Positions 27,990-36,588 of a stretch of DNA of 64,000 nucleotides are shown here, piece by piece. This DNA comes from Streptomyces huasconensis (lineage in GTDB: Bacteria; Actinomycetota; Actinomycetes; Streptomycetales; Streptomycetaceae). Position 1 is the stretch's first letter, and each line of letters starts with the position of its first letter. The position numbers and the translations under genes are program-made. Location of the stretch: assembly GCA_004010275.1 (NCBI GenBank), contig RBWT01000003.1:1-64000 (forward strand), read 5' to 3'. Below the pieces are notes generated by a model. The model was not told the DNA's origin. It was given only the letters and a program-made list of their open reading frames with translations, and ran no database searches.

Positions 27990-29652
27990 GTGACGCAGCA
28001 CAGCGGTCAGGGCGCTGCTTCCTCCGATCCGCGGCAGCCCGCGGCCCGGCCCGCTCACGAGGGCGTCGCGCTGCCCGCGGACGGCAGCGAACCGCTGCTG
28101 CCCGGCACCGCGGGGCAGCACGCCACCCCCGCGGAGGGCAGCCCCTGGGACCGGCCCTGGGGGCCCGAGACGGCGGGCCCGCCGCAGACCGCCCCCGGCC
28201 GCCCGTGGGACGCCCCGCAGCCCCCGGCGATGCCCCTGCCCCCGGAGGACACGGACGCCTCGTATGGAGGCCAGGGGTACGCCCAGCAGCCGGGCCAGGG
28301 TGCCTACGGCGCTCAGGGCGACGCTTCTTCGTACGGCGGCCAGGGCGGCGCCCTCGTACGCGGTCAGCAGGGGTACGGGGCCCAGCAGGAGTACGGCGCC
28401 CAGCAGGGATACGGCGCCCAGCAAGGGCACGGTGGTCAGCAGGGCCACGGGGGGCAGGCGGAGCAGGGCGGGCAGCGGATGCCGTTGCCGCCGCTCGGGC
28501 AGGGCGCGGGCGCGCCGCTGCCTCCTGTCGCCGCGCCCGGCACGGGTTCCGACGCCGAGGCCACGCAGTACATGGCGCCCATACCCGGCATACCGGGCGG
28601 CGCGACGAGGGGGCCACGCAGTACATACCCCCGGTGAGCCCCGGCGCGCTGCCGCCCGAGGCTCCCACATCCGACGCCACGCAGTTCCTCGGCCGCGCGC
28701 AGGCGCCCATGCCCGCCCCCACGTCCGACAGTGAACCCACGCAGCACATCGCGCCCATCCCCGGCGGCGACGCCCCCGGCAGCGGCCCCGCCGGGCACGG
28801 CACGCCGCCGCCCGAGCCGGCCAAGCGCCCTACGGCATCCGCCCCGGAGCCCCCGGCGACCGGCAGCCGCCGCCGAGTTCGACACCTCGCCGCACCGAGC
28901 CGGAGGCCGAGGGTCCCGCCTCGACGCAGCAGATGCCCCGCTTCGAGGCCCCGGGTCCCGCCGCCGCCCCTGTCCCCGCCCCGGCCCCGGCGCGCGCGGG
29001 CGGCCACGGCGGACGCCGCACCCGTACCGGCTCGAAGGTGCCGCTGATCGCCGCCGTCGCATCGGCATCGCCGTCCTCGGCGTCGGCAACGGGCGCGCTC
29101 CTGAGCGGTGGCGGCGGTGACGAGGACCCGGAGGCCGACAGCAAGCCGGTCTCCGCCTCGGCCCCCGCCGACGAGCGCCCCTCGCCGACCGCCGACCCGG
29201 TCAAGGACCAGGCGGTCGCCCTGGACAAGCTGCTGGCCGACAGCAACAACAGCCGTGACATGGTCATCGCCGCCGTACGCAATGTCGGCAAGTGCCAGAA
29301 CCTCGGCCAGTCCGCGAAGGACCTGCGCGCGGCGGCCAAGCAGCGCAACGGCCTGGTGACCCGCCTCGCCGCGCTGAAGGTCGACAGGCTCCCCGCCAAC
29401 GACCACCTCACCGCCTCCCTCAACAAGGCGTGGAAGGCGTCCGCGGCCGCCGACAACCACTACGCCGCGTGGGCGGACCAGGTGGCGGGCAGGAAGGGCT
29501 GCAAGAAGGGCCACGCCCGCGTCACCCCGCAGACCGCCGCGGGCAACCGGCAGTCCAACGCGGCGACCACCGCCAAGGAGCAGGCCGCGGGTGCCTGGAA
29601 CCCCATCGCCCGCAAGTACGGCCTGACCGCGCGCGACAAGACCCAGCTGTGA
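27990..29652 (+). CDS. Low-complexity, single-TM hypothetical protein, frameshifted
   Basis: Starts at GTG 27990 with GGAG nearby. The N-terminal ~300 residues are disordered: Gln/Gly/Tyr-rich repeats (QQGYGAQQ-type units) and then Pro-rich copies of a DATQYI/DATQFL/EPTQHIAP motif. At about 29035-29105, correcting two indels turns a Ser/Ala stretch into a membrane helix (IGIAVLGVGN-GALLSGG). The C-terminal ~180 residues are helical and in frame (VALDKLLADSNNSRDMVIAA, NVGKCQNLGQSAKDLRAAAK, ending ARKYGLTARDKTQL), with two Cys (GKCQN, KGCKK) that may form an extracytoplasmic disulphide. At least four indels are needed. It appears to be an actinomycete-specific membrane protein with a cytoplasmic disordered arm; function unknown. 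Confidence 0.65.
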
Positions 29653-29682
29653 CGTGACGGCGTGGGCCGCGCCGGTGCGCGG

Positions 29683-30951
29683 CTACGCCGACTCCAGCGT
29701 CGCCTCCACGTCCACGAAGCCCTTGCGCGCCGGGACGAGCCGTCCGTCGCGCACCACCTGGAACGTGACGCCGGAGTTGATCAGGCGCGGGTACTCGCTG
29801 GCCGCGATCAGGTCCTCGAAGCGCCAGCTCAGCGGTGGCGTGAGCCCGCCCGTCCCGACCCGCAGACCGCCGTCCAGGGCGCGGCGCAGCGCGTGGGCGG
29901 TGACCTTGCCGCCGTTCAGCGACTCGACGGCCCGCTTCAGGACGGTGTACGCGATCCACGTCGTCTGCACGCCCGCGTCGGCCGGGTCGACCCGGTTGTC
30001 GCCGAACGCCTGCTCGCGGATGACCTCGCGCATCTGGGACCAGCGCGGATCGCCCGACGCGGGGTACCAGCCGGTGACGTACGCCCCTTCGTAGGGGCCG
30101 CTCGCGCCGCCGGTGCGGTCGACGAGCGACTGGTCGACGCTGCCGAGCACGGAGGAGATCCGTACCGGCGGATAGTCGGCCCTGGTGCGGCGGAACGAGT
30201 CGTAGAAGGTGTCGGTACGGGCCCCGAGCGCGGCCGTCACGCAACCGTCCTTCGCGCCCGCGTGCTTGAGGGCCTGCTCGGCCTGCGGGGTGAGGTCGGT
30301 GCCGTCCTCGGGGGCCCGTATGTCCGCGACGGGCTTGTGGTGGCCGTCGCGCAGTCCGGAGTTGAGCAGCTTGGGCAGCTCGTCGCCGGCGAGGGTGTCG
30401 GGGCGTACGAGGGAGACGCGGTCGCAGCGGGCGGCGAGCTGGCGGCCGTTGCCCGCGAGGAGGGCGGGCTCGCCGCCGTTGACGGGGTAGGACAGGGGGC
30501 TGCTGAACTCGTCGTCGGTGACGCCGTAGCCGCCGATGTAGGGGATGCCCGCGACCTCCAGTGGCCCGAGGAAGGACCGGCCGTGCTGGCTGTACGCGCC
30601 GACGACCGCCGCCACGTCCTGGTCGACCGCCTTGCGCGCGCAGTCGGCGGCGCCCGCCGAATCGTTGTGGTCGTTGCAGGTCAGGACCTTCAGCTTGCGG
30701 CCGTCGATGCCGCCGTGCGCGTTGACCCAGCGTGCGTAGGCCTGCGCCATCGCGGGGACGCCGGGCTTGTTGGTGGCCTTGGTCTTCTCGGGCGCCCAGG
30801 TCATGACGGTGATGGGGTCGTCCTTGCCGCTGTCGGCGGTGCCGGGGATGACCCCGCAGCCGGCGGTCAGGGACGTGCACACCGCCGCTGCCAGGGCGAG
30901 AGCCGCGGATCGGGAGGGGCGGGAGGGGGTGGGGCGTCGCCGGCCGGTCAT
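29683..30951 (-). CDS. ABC-type (branched-chain amino acid-like) substrate-binding lipoprotein
   Basis: 422 residues, intact, from the ATG at 30951. A signal peptide (ALALAAAVCTSL) with lipobox LTAGC predicts attachment to the outer face of the membrane. The mature part is a LivJ-type periplasmic-binding fold: MTWAPEKTKATNKPGVPAMA, RWVNAHGGIDGRKLKVLTCN, KAVDQDVAAVVGAYSQHGRS, GIPYIGGYGVTDDEF and TTWIAYTVLKRAVESLNGG. No permease or ATPase gene is adjacent, so it may serve a transporter encoded elsewhere or act as a sensor. It is divergent from the SCO4402-like gene. Confidence 0.85.
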   Translation of the reverse strand: MTGRRRPTPSRPSRSAALALAAAVCTSLTAGCGVIPGTADSGKDDPITVMTWAPEKTKATNKPGVPAMAQAYARWVNAHGGIDGRKLKVLTCNDHNDSAGAADCARKAVDQDVAAVVGAYSQHGRSFLGPLEVAGIPYIGGYGVTDDEFSSPLSYPVNGGEPALLAGNGRQLAARCDRVSLVRPDTLAGDELPKLLNSGLRDGHHKPVADIRAPEDGTDLTPQAEQALKHAGAKDGCVTAALGARTDTFYDSFRRTRADYPPVRISSVLGSVDQSLVDRTGGASGPYEGAYVTGWYPASGDPRWSQMREVIREQAFGDNRVDPADAGVQTTWIAYTVLKRAVESLNGGKVTAHALRRALDGGLRVGTGGLTPPLSWRFEDLIAASEYPRLINSGVTFQVVRDGRLVPARKGFVDVEATLESA

Positions 30952-31123
30952 GTCCCCGCACGATTCCTGGGACGGGCCAACCGTGGAGTGACGCGTTCTC
31001 AACGGACCGTGACATGAAGGTGAACGGGCGGGGGCCGGTTCGCGTGCATGAAGTGGGAACGTACGATCGATGACCGTGCAAGGTTCGGAGAACACTTCCC
31101 GTCGCGGCCGTCGCTCCAGCACC

Positions 31124-31570
31124 ATGGGGGGCATGCCGACCAACGACATGCCGTGGTGGCGCTGGCGCAGCAACGTGCGCTCGGCGCTGCACATGCTCTC
31201 CGACCCCACGTTCCAGCGGGAGTGCTGGCTCGCGGGGCGCGAGGAGTACGGGGACGTGACCGACGCCGTCTACCGGCTCGTCGAGGACACCTGGCTCGAC
31301 AACTGGTCCGCCGAGAAGTACGTCGGCACGATCTTCCGGGACTCTCAGGAGGCGGCCCTCGTCGACACGGCCGTGCTGCGGGTCCTGCGGATCATGCACG
31401 AGGTCGGCCCCGACGCGCAGGTCTCCGTCTACCTGGAGCACCCGGGCTGGCCCGACGCCGTGCGGGCGGCGCGTGACGCGCACGTGCGGCTGTCGGCCGG
31501 GGACGGCGAGGACCCCGACGTCCCGCCGCGCACGCTGGAAGTCCTGCGGATCATGACCAGGGCGGCCTGA
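31124..31570 (+). CDS. SCO4402-family conserved hypothetical protein
   Basis: About 148 residues. The frame is open from 31070, but conservation as I remember it begins around MGGMPTNDMPWWRWRSNV, so I prefer the ATG at 31124 (31133 is possible). It is soluble and helical: ALHMLSDPTFQRECWLAG, VTDAVYRLVEDTWLDNWSAE, FRDSQEAALVDTAVLRVLRI and YLEHPGWPDAVRAARDAH. It is widely conserved in Streptomyces next to purU. Function is unknown and there are no catalytic or metal motifs. Confidence 0.75.
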   Translation: MGGMPTNDMPWWRWRSNVRSALHMLSDPTFQRECWLAGREEYGDVTDAVYRLVEDTWLDNWSAEKYVGTIFRDSQEAALVDTAVLRVLRIMHEVGPDAQVSVYLEHPGWPDAVRAARDAHVRLSAGDGEDPDVPPRTLEVLRIMTRAA

Positions 31571-31635
31571 GACGGACGTTCCGTCCTGCGGGACGCCGGT
31601 CCGCGGAGGCCGTCGCATATGGGAACCTTGGGCGC

Positions 31636-32517
31636 ATGAACGAGCAGTCCGTCGCCCCCCCCGCCCCCGCTGAGCAGTACGTCCTCACCCTCTCCTGCCC
31701 CGACAAGCAGGGCATCGTGCACGCCGTGTCGAGTTACCTCTTCATGACCGGCTGCAACATCGAGGACAGCCAGCAGTTCGGTGACCACGACACCGGGCTG
31801 TTCTTCATGCGCGTCCACTTCTCCGCCGAGGCGCCGGTGACCGTCGACAAGCTGCGGGCGAGCTTCGCGGCGGTCGGCGACTCCTTCCACATGGACTGGC
31901 AGATCCACCGCGCCGACGAGAAGATGCGGGTCGTCCTGCTGGTGTCGAAGTTCGGGCACTGCCTGAACGACCTGCTGTTCCGCTCGCGGATCGGCGCGCT
32001 GCCCGTGGAGATCGCCGCCGTCGTCTCCAACCACACCGACTTCGCCGAGCTGGTCGCCTCGTACGACATCCCCTTCCACCACATCCCGGTGACGCGCGAG
32101 AACAAGCCGCAGGCCGAGGCGCGGCTCCTGGAGATCGTGCGGGCGGAGGAGGTCGAGCTGGTCGTCCTCGCCCGGTACATGCAGGTCCTCTCGGACGACC
32201 TGTGCAAGGAGCTGAGCGGGCGGATCATCAACATCCACCACTCGTTCCTGCCGAGCTTCAAGGGCGCGAAGCCGTACCACCAGGCGCACGCGCGCGGTGT
32301 GAAGCTGATCGGCGCCACCGCGCACTATGTGACGGCCGACCTCGACGAGGGGCCGATCATCGAGCAGGAGGTCGAGCGCGTCGGCCACGGCGTGACGCCG
32401 GACCAGCTGGTCGCGATCGGGCGTGACGTGGAGTGCCAGGCGCTGGCGCGGGCCGTGAAGTGGCATGCGGAGCGGCGGATTCTGCTGAACGGGCGGCGGA
32501 CGGTCGTCTTCGCCTAG
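31636..32517 (+). CDS. purU: Formyltetrahydrofolate deformylase
   Basis: Hydrolyses 10-formyl-tetrahydrofolate to formate and tetrahydrofolate, balancing one-carbon pools and supplying formate for purine synthesis. 293 residues, intact. The N-terminal ACT domain runs from LTLSCPDKQGIVHAVSSYLF to about residue 85. The formyltransferase-fold catalytic domain has VVLLVSKFGHCLNDLLFRSR, PVEIAAVVSNHTDFAELV, the catalytic region NIHHSFLPSFKGAKPYHQA with Asn, His and the downstream GATAHYVTADLDEGPII (Asp). The start is the ATG at 31636. It is convergent with the anti-sigma gene, only 21 bp away. Confidence 0.95.
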   Translation: MNEQSVAPPAPAEQYVLTLSCPDKQGIVHAVSSYLFMTGCNIEDSQQFGDHDTGLFFMRVHFSAEAPVTVDKLRASFAAVGDSFHMDWQIHRADEKMRVVLLVSKFGHCLNDLLFRSRIGALPVEIAAVVSNHTDFAELVASYDIPFHHIPVTRENKPQAEARLLEIVRAEEVELVVLARYMQVLSDDLCKELSGRIINIHHSFLPSFKGAKPYHQAHARGVKLIGATAHYVTADLDEGPIIEQEVERVGHGVTPDQLVAIGRDVECQALARAVKWHAERRILLNGRRTVVFA

Positions 32518-32538
32518 CCGTCGGGTCGGGCCGGGGGC

Positions 32539-34238
32539 TCACAGCCGGCTCAGTGACGCCGCCGCGAACAGGACGTCGCGGATCGCCTCGCGGTCGCCGT
32601 CCTGGCCCGCGGCGGCCTCCACCGGCGAGACGTGGCCCGCGGCCAGGCGGCAGAACTCGACGCCGTCCAGCGCCACATGGGCGACCTCCCGCTCGGCCGA
32701 GGCGTCGGCTCCCGGCGAGTCCAGCGCGATGAACCACTCGCCGCCGCCGAGACCCTCAATCTCCAGGCGCAGGCTGCGGCCCGGCGCGCCCGCCGCCACC
32801 AGATCGCGGGGCGGCGCGGCCAGCCCGGAGCGGCGACGGCCGGCGAGCGTGCCCGGGAGCATCCGGGCGGCGAGGTCGATCATGCGGTGGAGGTGCCGGG
32901 GCGAGGGCGGGTCGTAGGGGTAGTCGACGGCCTCGGCGATGTCGTCCGCGTGAATCCAGCACTCGAAGGCGCGGTCCACCATGGCGTCCCGCAGCGGCAG
33001 TTCGATCTTCTGCCCCGGCCCCTCACCGGGCGGCGCGGGCACCGTCCCGTACGGCACGGGGAGCCGGCCCGAGCCGTCGCCCGCGAAGGAGACCGTGCGG
33101 ACGACCTCGTGCGTCTGGTCCCGCCAGGGGCCCCGCACCGCGCGGGTGGGCGGGAGGCGCGACGCCTGCCAGTACGCCTCGGTGCGGTGGGCCGGGAGCC
33201 GCGGGTCCCCGGCGCCCGGGCCCAGCGGGTCGTCGAGGCCGAGGGCGAGCCCGACCAGGCCGTCGACGGCGAGGAGATGGGCGATCACGCCGGCCACGGT
33301 GGTCTTCCGGTTCACCTGGCCGTCCCCCTCGAACCAGCGCAGCCGCACCGGGGCGTGCCACTCGGAGTCGCCGATGTCCCGGAGCAGGGCGTCGAGGCGG
33401 GCGGTCTCCGCGTCGTAGGGCACGGCCCACTCGGGCACCGGGATGCGCGGCGGTCGGCGGCCGAGACAGCTCTCCAGGACCCGGGAACGCAGCCCGGGGT
33501 CGAGGTCGAGGCTCTCCTCCGGATGCAGCAGCCCGACGGCGTCCCGCAGCCGCAACGCCTCCTCCGCGCAGGGCCCGCACTCACCGAGATGCTCCTCGAC
33601 GGCGGCGGCCTCCTCCCCGGAACACGCGGCAAGCGCCCAGGCCCCGAGCAGAGACCTCAGGACGCGGTGCTCCAGGAGGAGGGGCGGGGCGTGCTCGGGA
33701 TTGGGCGACCCCTGCCGTGCGGCGTGCTCGGGACCGGGCGACCCCTGCCGCGCGGCCTGCGGGAAAGGCGGCATGCCGCGTGCGGCCTGGTCCGAGGGCT
33801 GCGGTACCTCTGGCGGGGCCTGCTCGGCAGGAGGCTCCGCGCGCGCGCTCGGGCTGCTCCGGGGAAGGCGGCATCTCACGGGCGGTCTGCTGCTGGGGAA
33901 GGCGGAACGTCGTCCCGTGCGGGCGCGGCCCGCTCCGAGGGAAGCTGCGCCTCCTGCCCGGGCTGCTTCGGGGAAGGCGGCACCTCCCGCGCGGCCCGCT
34001 GTCGGGCAGGTGGTACCTCGCGCGCTGTCTGTCCAGAGGGAGGCGGCACCTCCCGCGCGGCCCGCTCCGAAGGAGTCGGCGCCTCCCCCGCCTTCCGCTC
34101 CCCCGGAGCGTCCGGCCTCGGGTGCCCCGTGTCCTCCATGGAGGAGCGTGGCAGCGGTATGCGCGGGCTCTCGTGGCGGTCTGTCGTGCCTGGGGTGTCC
34201 GGGTCCTCGGGCGGGTCCGGGTGGTCGGTGGCGGTCAC
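32539..34238 (-). CDS. Anti-sigma factor-like protein: zinc finger, disordered linker and MDMPI domain, frameshifted
   Basis: Starts at a GTG overlapping the sigma-factor stop (GTGA), so it is coupled to it. The first ~190 residues are a Pro/Ala/Glu-rich linker with repeated AREVPP-like units, where the frame changes near 33880 and 33770. Next is an anti-sigma zinc-finger motif (H-x3-C-x2-C: EEHLGECGPCAEEAL). The rest is a mycothiol-dependent maleylpyruvate isomerase-type domain with the metal triad: His in VAGVIAHLLAVDGLV and E-x3-H in FECWIHADDIAEA. The combination suggests redox- or thiol-responsive control of the partner sigma factor; that is inference. No membrane segment is visible. Confidence 0.75.
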
Positions 34239-34818
34239 CGTGCTGTCCCGTGGTCGCGCGAGGTGCCGGATGCTGGGCTCGCGTCGTTGGCCGTCGACAG
34301 GAGCTGGAGGCCGAGGCGGAGCCTGCGCCGGGCCTCGTCCTCCGTGACGCCGAGGTCGGCCGCCGTCTGGCGGTAGTCGCGCCGCTGGAAGTACGCCAGC
34401 TCCAGGGCGGCCCGCAGCGGGGCGGGCATGGCCGTGACGATGTAGTCGGCGCGGGCCGCCGCGGAGGCGCGGCGGACCTTGCGCTCCAGGTCCTCCGTGG
34501 TGCCCGCGCCGCCCCTGGCGAGGGCGGCCGGCCTCGGTCTGGCCGGAGCCTGCGCACGGCCCGCTGGTGGGTGAGCGTGGCGAGCCAGGAGCGCAACGGG
34601 CCCTGCCGCGGGTCGTACGCGTCGGGGTTCTCCCAGATGTGGCCGAAGACCTCGCGGGTGATGCGGTCGGCACCGCTCTCGTCCCCGAGGACACGGTGGG
34701 CGAGGCCGTGCACGAGGGAGGCGAAGCGGTCGTACAGCTCGGCCAGGGCGGCGGCCTCCCCATGCGCAAGCCGCTGCTGCATCCGGCGGTCCCAGCGCCG
34801 CGGCGCGTCCTTCGGCAT
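34235..34818 (-). CDS. ECF-like RNA polymerase sigma factor, frameshifted
   Basis: About 195 residues from the ATG at 34818. Region 2 is clear: EAAALAELYDRFASLVHGLA, ADRITREVFGHIWENPDAYD and LRSWLATLTHQRAVRRLR. After one indel near 34520 region 4 reads MPAPLRAALELAYFQRRDYR then QTAADLGVTEDEARRRLRLG, the promoter -35-binding HTH. Its stop overlaps the start of the anti-sigma gene. From memory this matches the SCO4409 position, upstream of a STAS gene. The promoters it recognises cannot be inferred. Confidence 0.8.
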
Positions 34819-35089
34819 GCGGCCCCCTCGTGCGCTTGCCCCTGCTCCGACTGCTGCCGTCACCGCACCGGTCCGCCCGGTCGGCTCCCTCCGACGGTAC
34901 TTCCTGCCTCGAATGTAGTCGCGGCCACTGACAGTTCACTGCTGTTTGCGGCAAAGCGCACCGCTGACCCGGCACCGGATGATATTGACGGTGGGCCCCT
35001 GGTGTTTCATGGGAGAAGCGGTGGGGCAGCCGAAGCAGAACGAAACGTAAGGACTGCTTCCGGATCAGGGCGAGCGAGAGGCGTGGCGC

Positions 35090-35464
35090 GTGACGCTCAA
35101 GGTGGAGGTGGGCCAGGAGGCCGGCTGGGCCGTGCTGCGCGTGTCCGGCGAGATGGACCTGCTCACCTCGCCCGTGCTGCGCCAGCGCGTGCACGACGCC
35201 GTGGCGGACGGCCGCCGCAGCGTCGTCCTGGACCTCTCCGACGTGCTGTTCTGCGACTCCAGCGGCGTCGGTGTGCTGATCGCCACGCGCCGCCTGATCC
35301 GCTCCTGCCAGGGCCGGCTGCGGCTGATCCTGCCCGCGCAGGGCGCCGTCGACGGCAGCCATGTCAACCGCGTCCTCGCGGCGCTCGGCGTGCGCCGCCT
35401 CTTCGAGGTCTTCCCGGACGTGGGGGCGGCCCTCGACGAGGAGGCGACGCCGCTCTCGGCCTGA
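35090..35464 (+). CDS. STAS-domain anti-sigma factor antagonist
   Basis: 124 residues from GTG 35090, intact. A complete STAS fold: LKVEVGQEAGWAVLRVSGEM, DLLTSPVLRQRVHDAVADG, SVVLDLSDVLFCDSSGVGVL and ATRRLIRSCQGRLRLILP. The phosphorylatable Ser lies in CDSSG, as in RsbV/SpoIIAA. When unphosphorylated it should bind an RsbW-like kinase and free a sigma factor. It is divergent from the sigma/anti-sigma pair, which is of a different type (zinc finger, not kinase), so its partner is probably elsewhere. The ATPase at 41958 is one candidate. Confidence 0.88.
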   Translation: MTLKVEVGQEAGWAVLRVSGEMDLLTSPVLRQRVHDAVADGRRSVVLDLSDVLFCDSSGVGVLIATRRLIRSCQGRLRLILPAQGAVDGSHVNRVLAALGVRRLFEVFPDVGAALDEEATPLSA

Positions 35465-35490
35465 GAGGGACGGCACTCGCCGACCCCCTG

Positions 35491-35952
35491 TCAGACGTGC
35501 CGCTTGGCCGCCGCCACAAAGGCGTTGATCGCGTCACGGGAGACCCGGCGCCGCTCCGCGAGGCCGTCGCGGTCGTCGGCCCTGTGCACGTCGGAGACAT
35601 GGTCGAGGGTCTCCCAGGCCGGCCGCACCAGGGCGTCGTCGCTGGTCAGCAACTGCACCCGGAACAGCGCCTGCTGGGCCTCCGAGCGCATCTCGTACGA
35701 ACGGAAGCGCGACTCCTCGCTGTCCTCGGCGCGGTTCTCCTCCCTGCTGAACCAGCGGTCGACCAGCACCCGCCGGTAGTTGACCAGCGCGCCAGCGTAG
35801 GCGCTGTAGGCGTCGATCCGCTCCTGCCGCAACTTCTCGTTCCGGGTGAACTCCTCCGTCCGTTCGAGCGCCCTGCGCTGGAAGGAGTGAGTGACTCCCG
35901 CGCCCAGCAGGGTTCCCAATACCGCTATGACACTCGCCGCGACCGCTTCCAC
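35491..35952 (-). CDS. Hypothetical membrane-anchored helical protein
   Basis: 153 residues, intact. The N-terminus is one membrane helix (VAASVIAVLGTLLGAGVTHS). The rest is a charged, probably coiled-coil domain (FQRRALERTEEFTRNEKLRQ, ERIDAYSAYAGALVNYRRVL) ending in DAINAFVAAAKRHV. This topology, one N-terminal anchor and a cytoplasmic four-helix domain, is common in Streptomyces orphans. I do not recognise a named family. It is convergent with the STAS gene and divergent from the EF-hand gene. Confidence 0.65.
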   Translation of the reverse strand: MEAVAASVIAVLGTLLGAGVTHSFQRRALERTEEFTRNEKLRQERIDAYSAYAGALVNYRRVLVDRWFSREENRAEDSEESRFRSYEMRSEAQQALFRVQLLTSDDALVRPAWETLDHVSDVHRADDRDGLAERRRVSRDAINAFVAAAKRHV

Positions 35953-36067
35953 GGATGACAGTGCAGCACATCACCACTCCGAGTGCCCTTCGACGACGTA
36001 CGCTCGCTGGCGGGGTACCCACCCCCTGACGTGCACCCAACCGCGGAAGTGAGGCGGCCCGAAGACC

Positions 36068-36580
36068 ATGGACAGTGCCGAGTACGAGCGTAGGATCGCC
36101 GCCCGGTTCGCCACCTTCGACCAGGACGGCAACAAGTACATCTCCCGTGAGGACTTCAGCACGGCGGCGGCCGCCCTGTGCAAGGAGTTCGGCGTGACGG
36201 CGCGGTCCGACAAGGGCCAGGCGCTCTACATCGGCGCCGAGGCGTTCTGGCAGGGCATGGCCGGAATCGCGGACCGCGACGGGGACCAGCGGATCACCCA
36301 GGGCGAGTTCGTGGGCGGCGCGGTGAAGCGGCTGCGGGACAACCCGGAGCGGTTCGGCGAGATCGCCCGGCCCTTCCTGCACGCCGCGATCGGCATCGCG
36401 GACTCCGACGGCGACGGGGCGGTGGCCCCGGACGAGCTCCAGCGCGCGCTCAAGGCGCTCGGCGTGCCCGAGGAGCTGGCGGCGACGACGGCCGCCGGGC
36501 TCGACGCCGACGGGGACGGCAAGGTCGCCGAGCAGGAGATCGTGCGGGCGTTCGCGCAGTACTTCACGGTCCCCGAGTGA
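36068..36580 (+). CDS. Four-EF-hand calcium-binding protein (calerythrin-like)
   Basis: 170 residues, intact, ATG 36068. Four EF-hand loops are visible: DQDGNKYISRED, DRDGDQRITQGE, DSDGDGAVAPDE and DADGDGKVAEQE. Each has the 1-3-5-7-9-12 ligand pattern, with Asp rather than Glu at position 12 only in the first. It is cytoplasmic with no signal peptide. The size and spacing match calerythrin/CabB-type actinomycete calcium-binding proteins, which probably act as calcium buffers or signal modulators in aerial growth. Its 3' end is eight bases from that of the convergent CoA-ligase gene. Confidence 0.92.
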   Translation: MDSAEYERRIAARFATFDQDGNKYISREDFSTAAAALCKEFGVTARSDKGQALYIGAEAFWQGMAGIADRDGDQRITQGEFVGGAVKRLRDNPERFGEIARPFLHAAIGIADSDGDGAVAPDELQRALKALGVPEELAATTAAGLDADGDGKVAEQEIVRAFAQYFTVPE

Positions 36581-36588
36581 GGGCCCCG

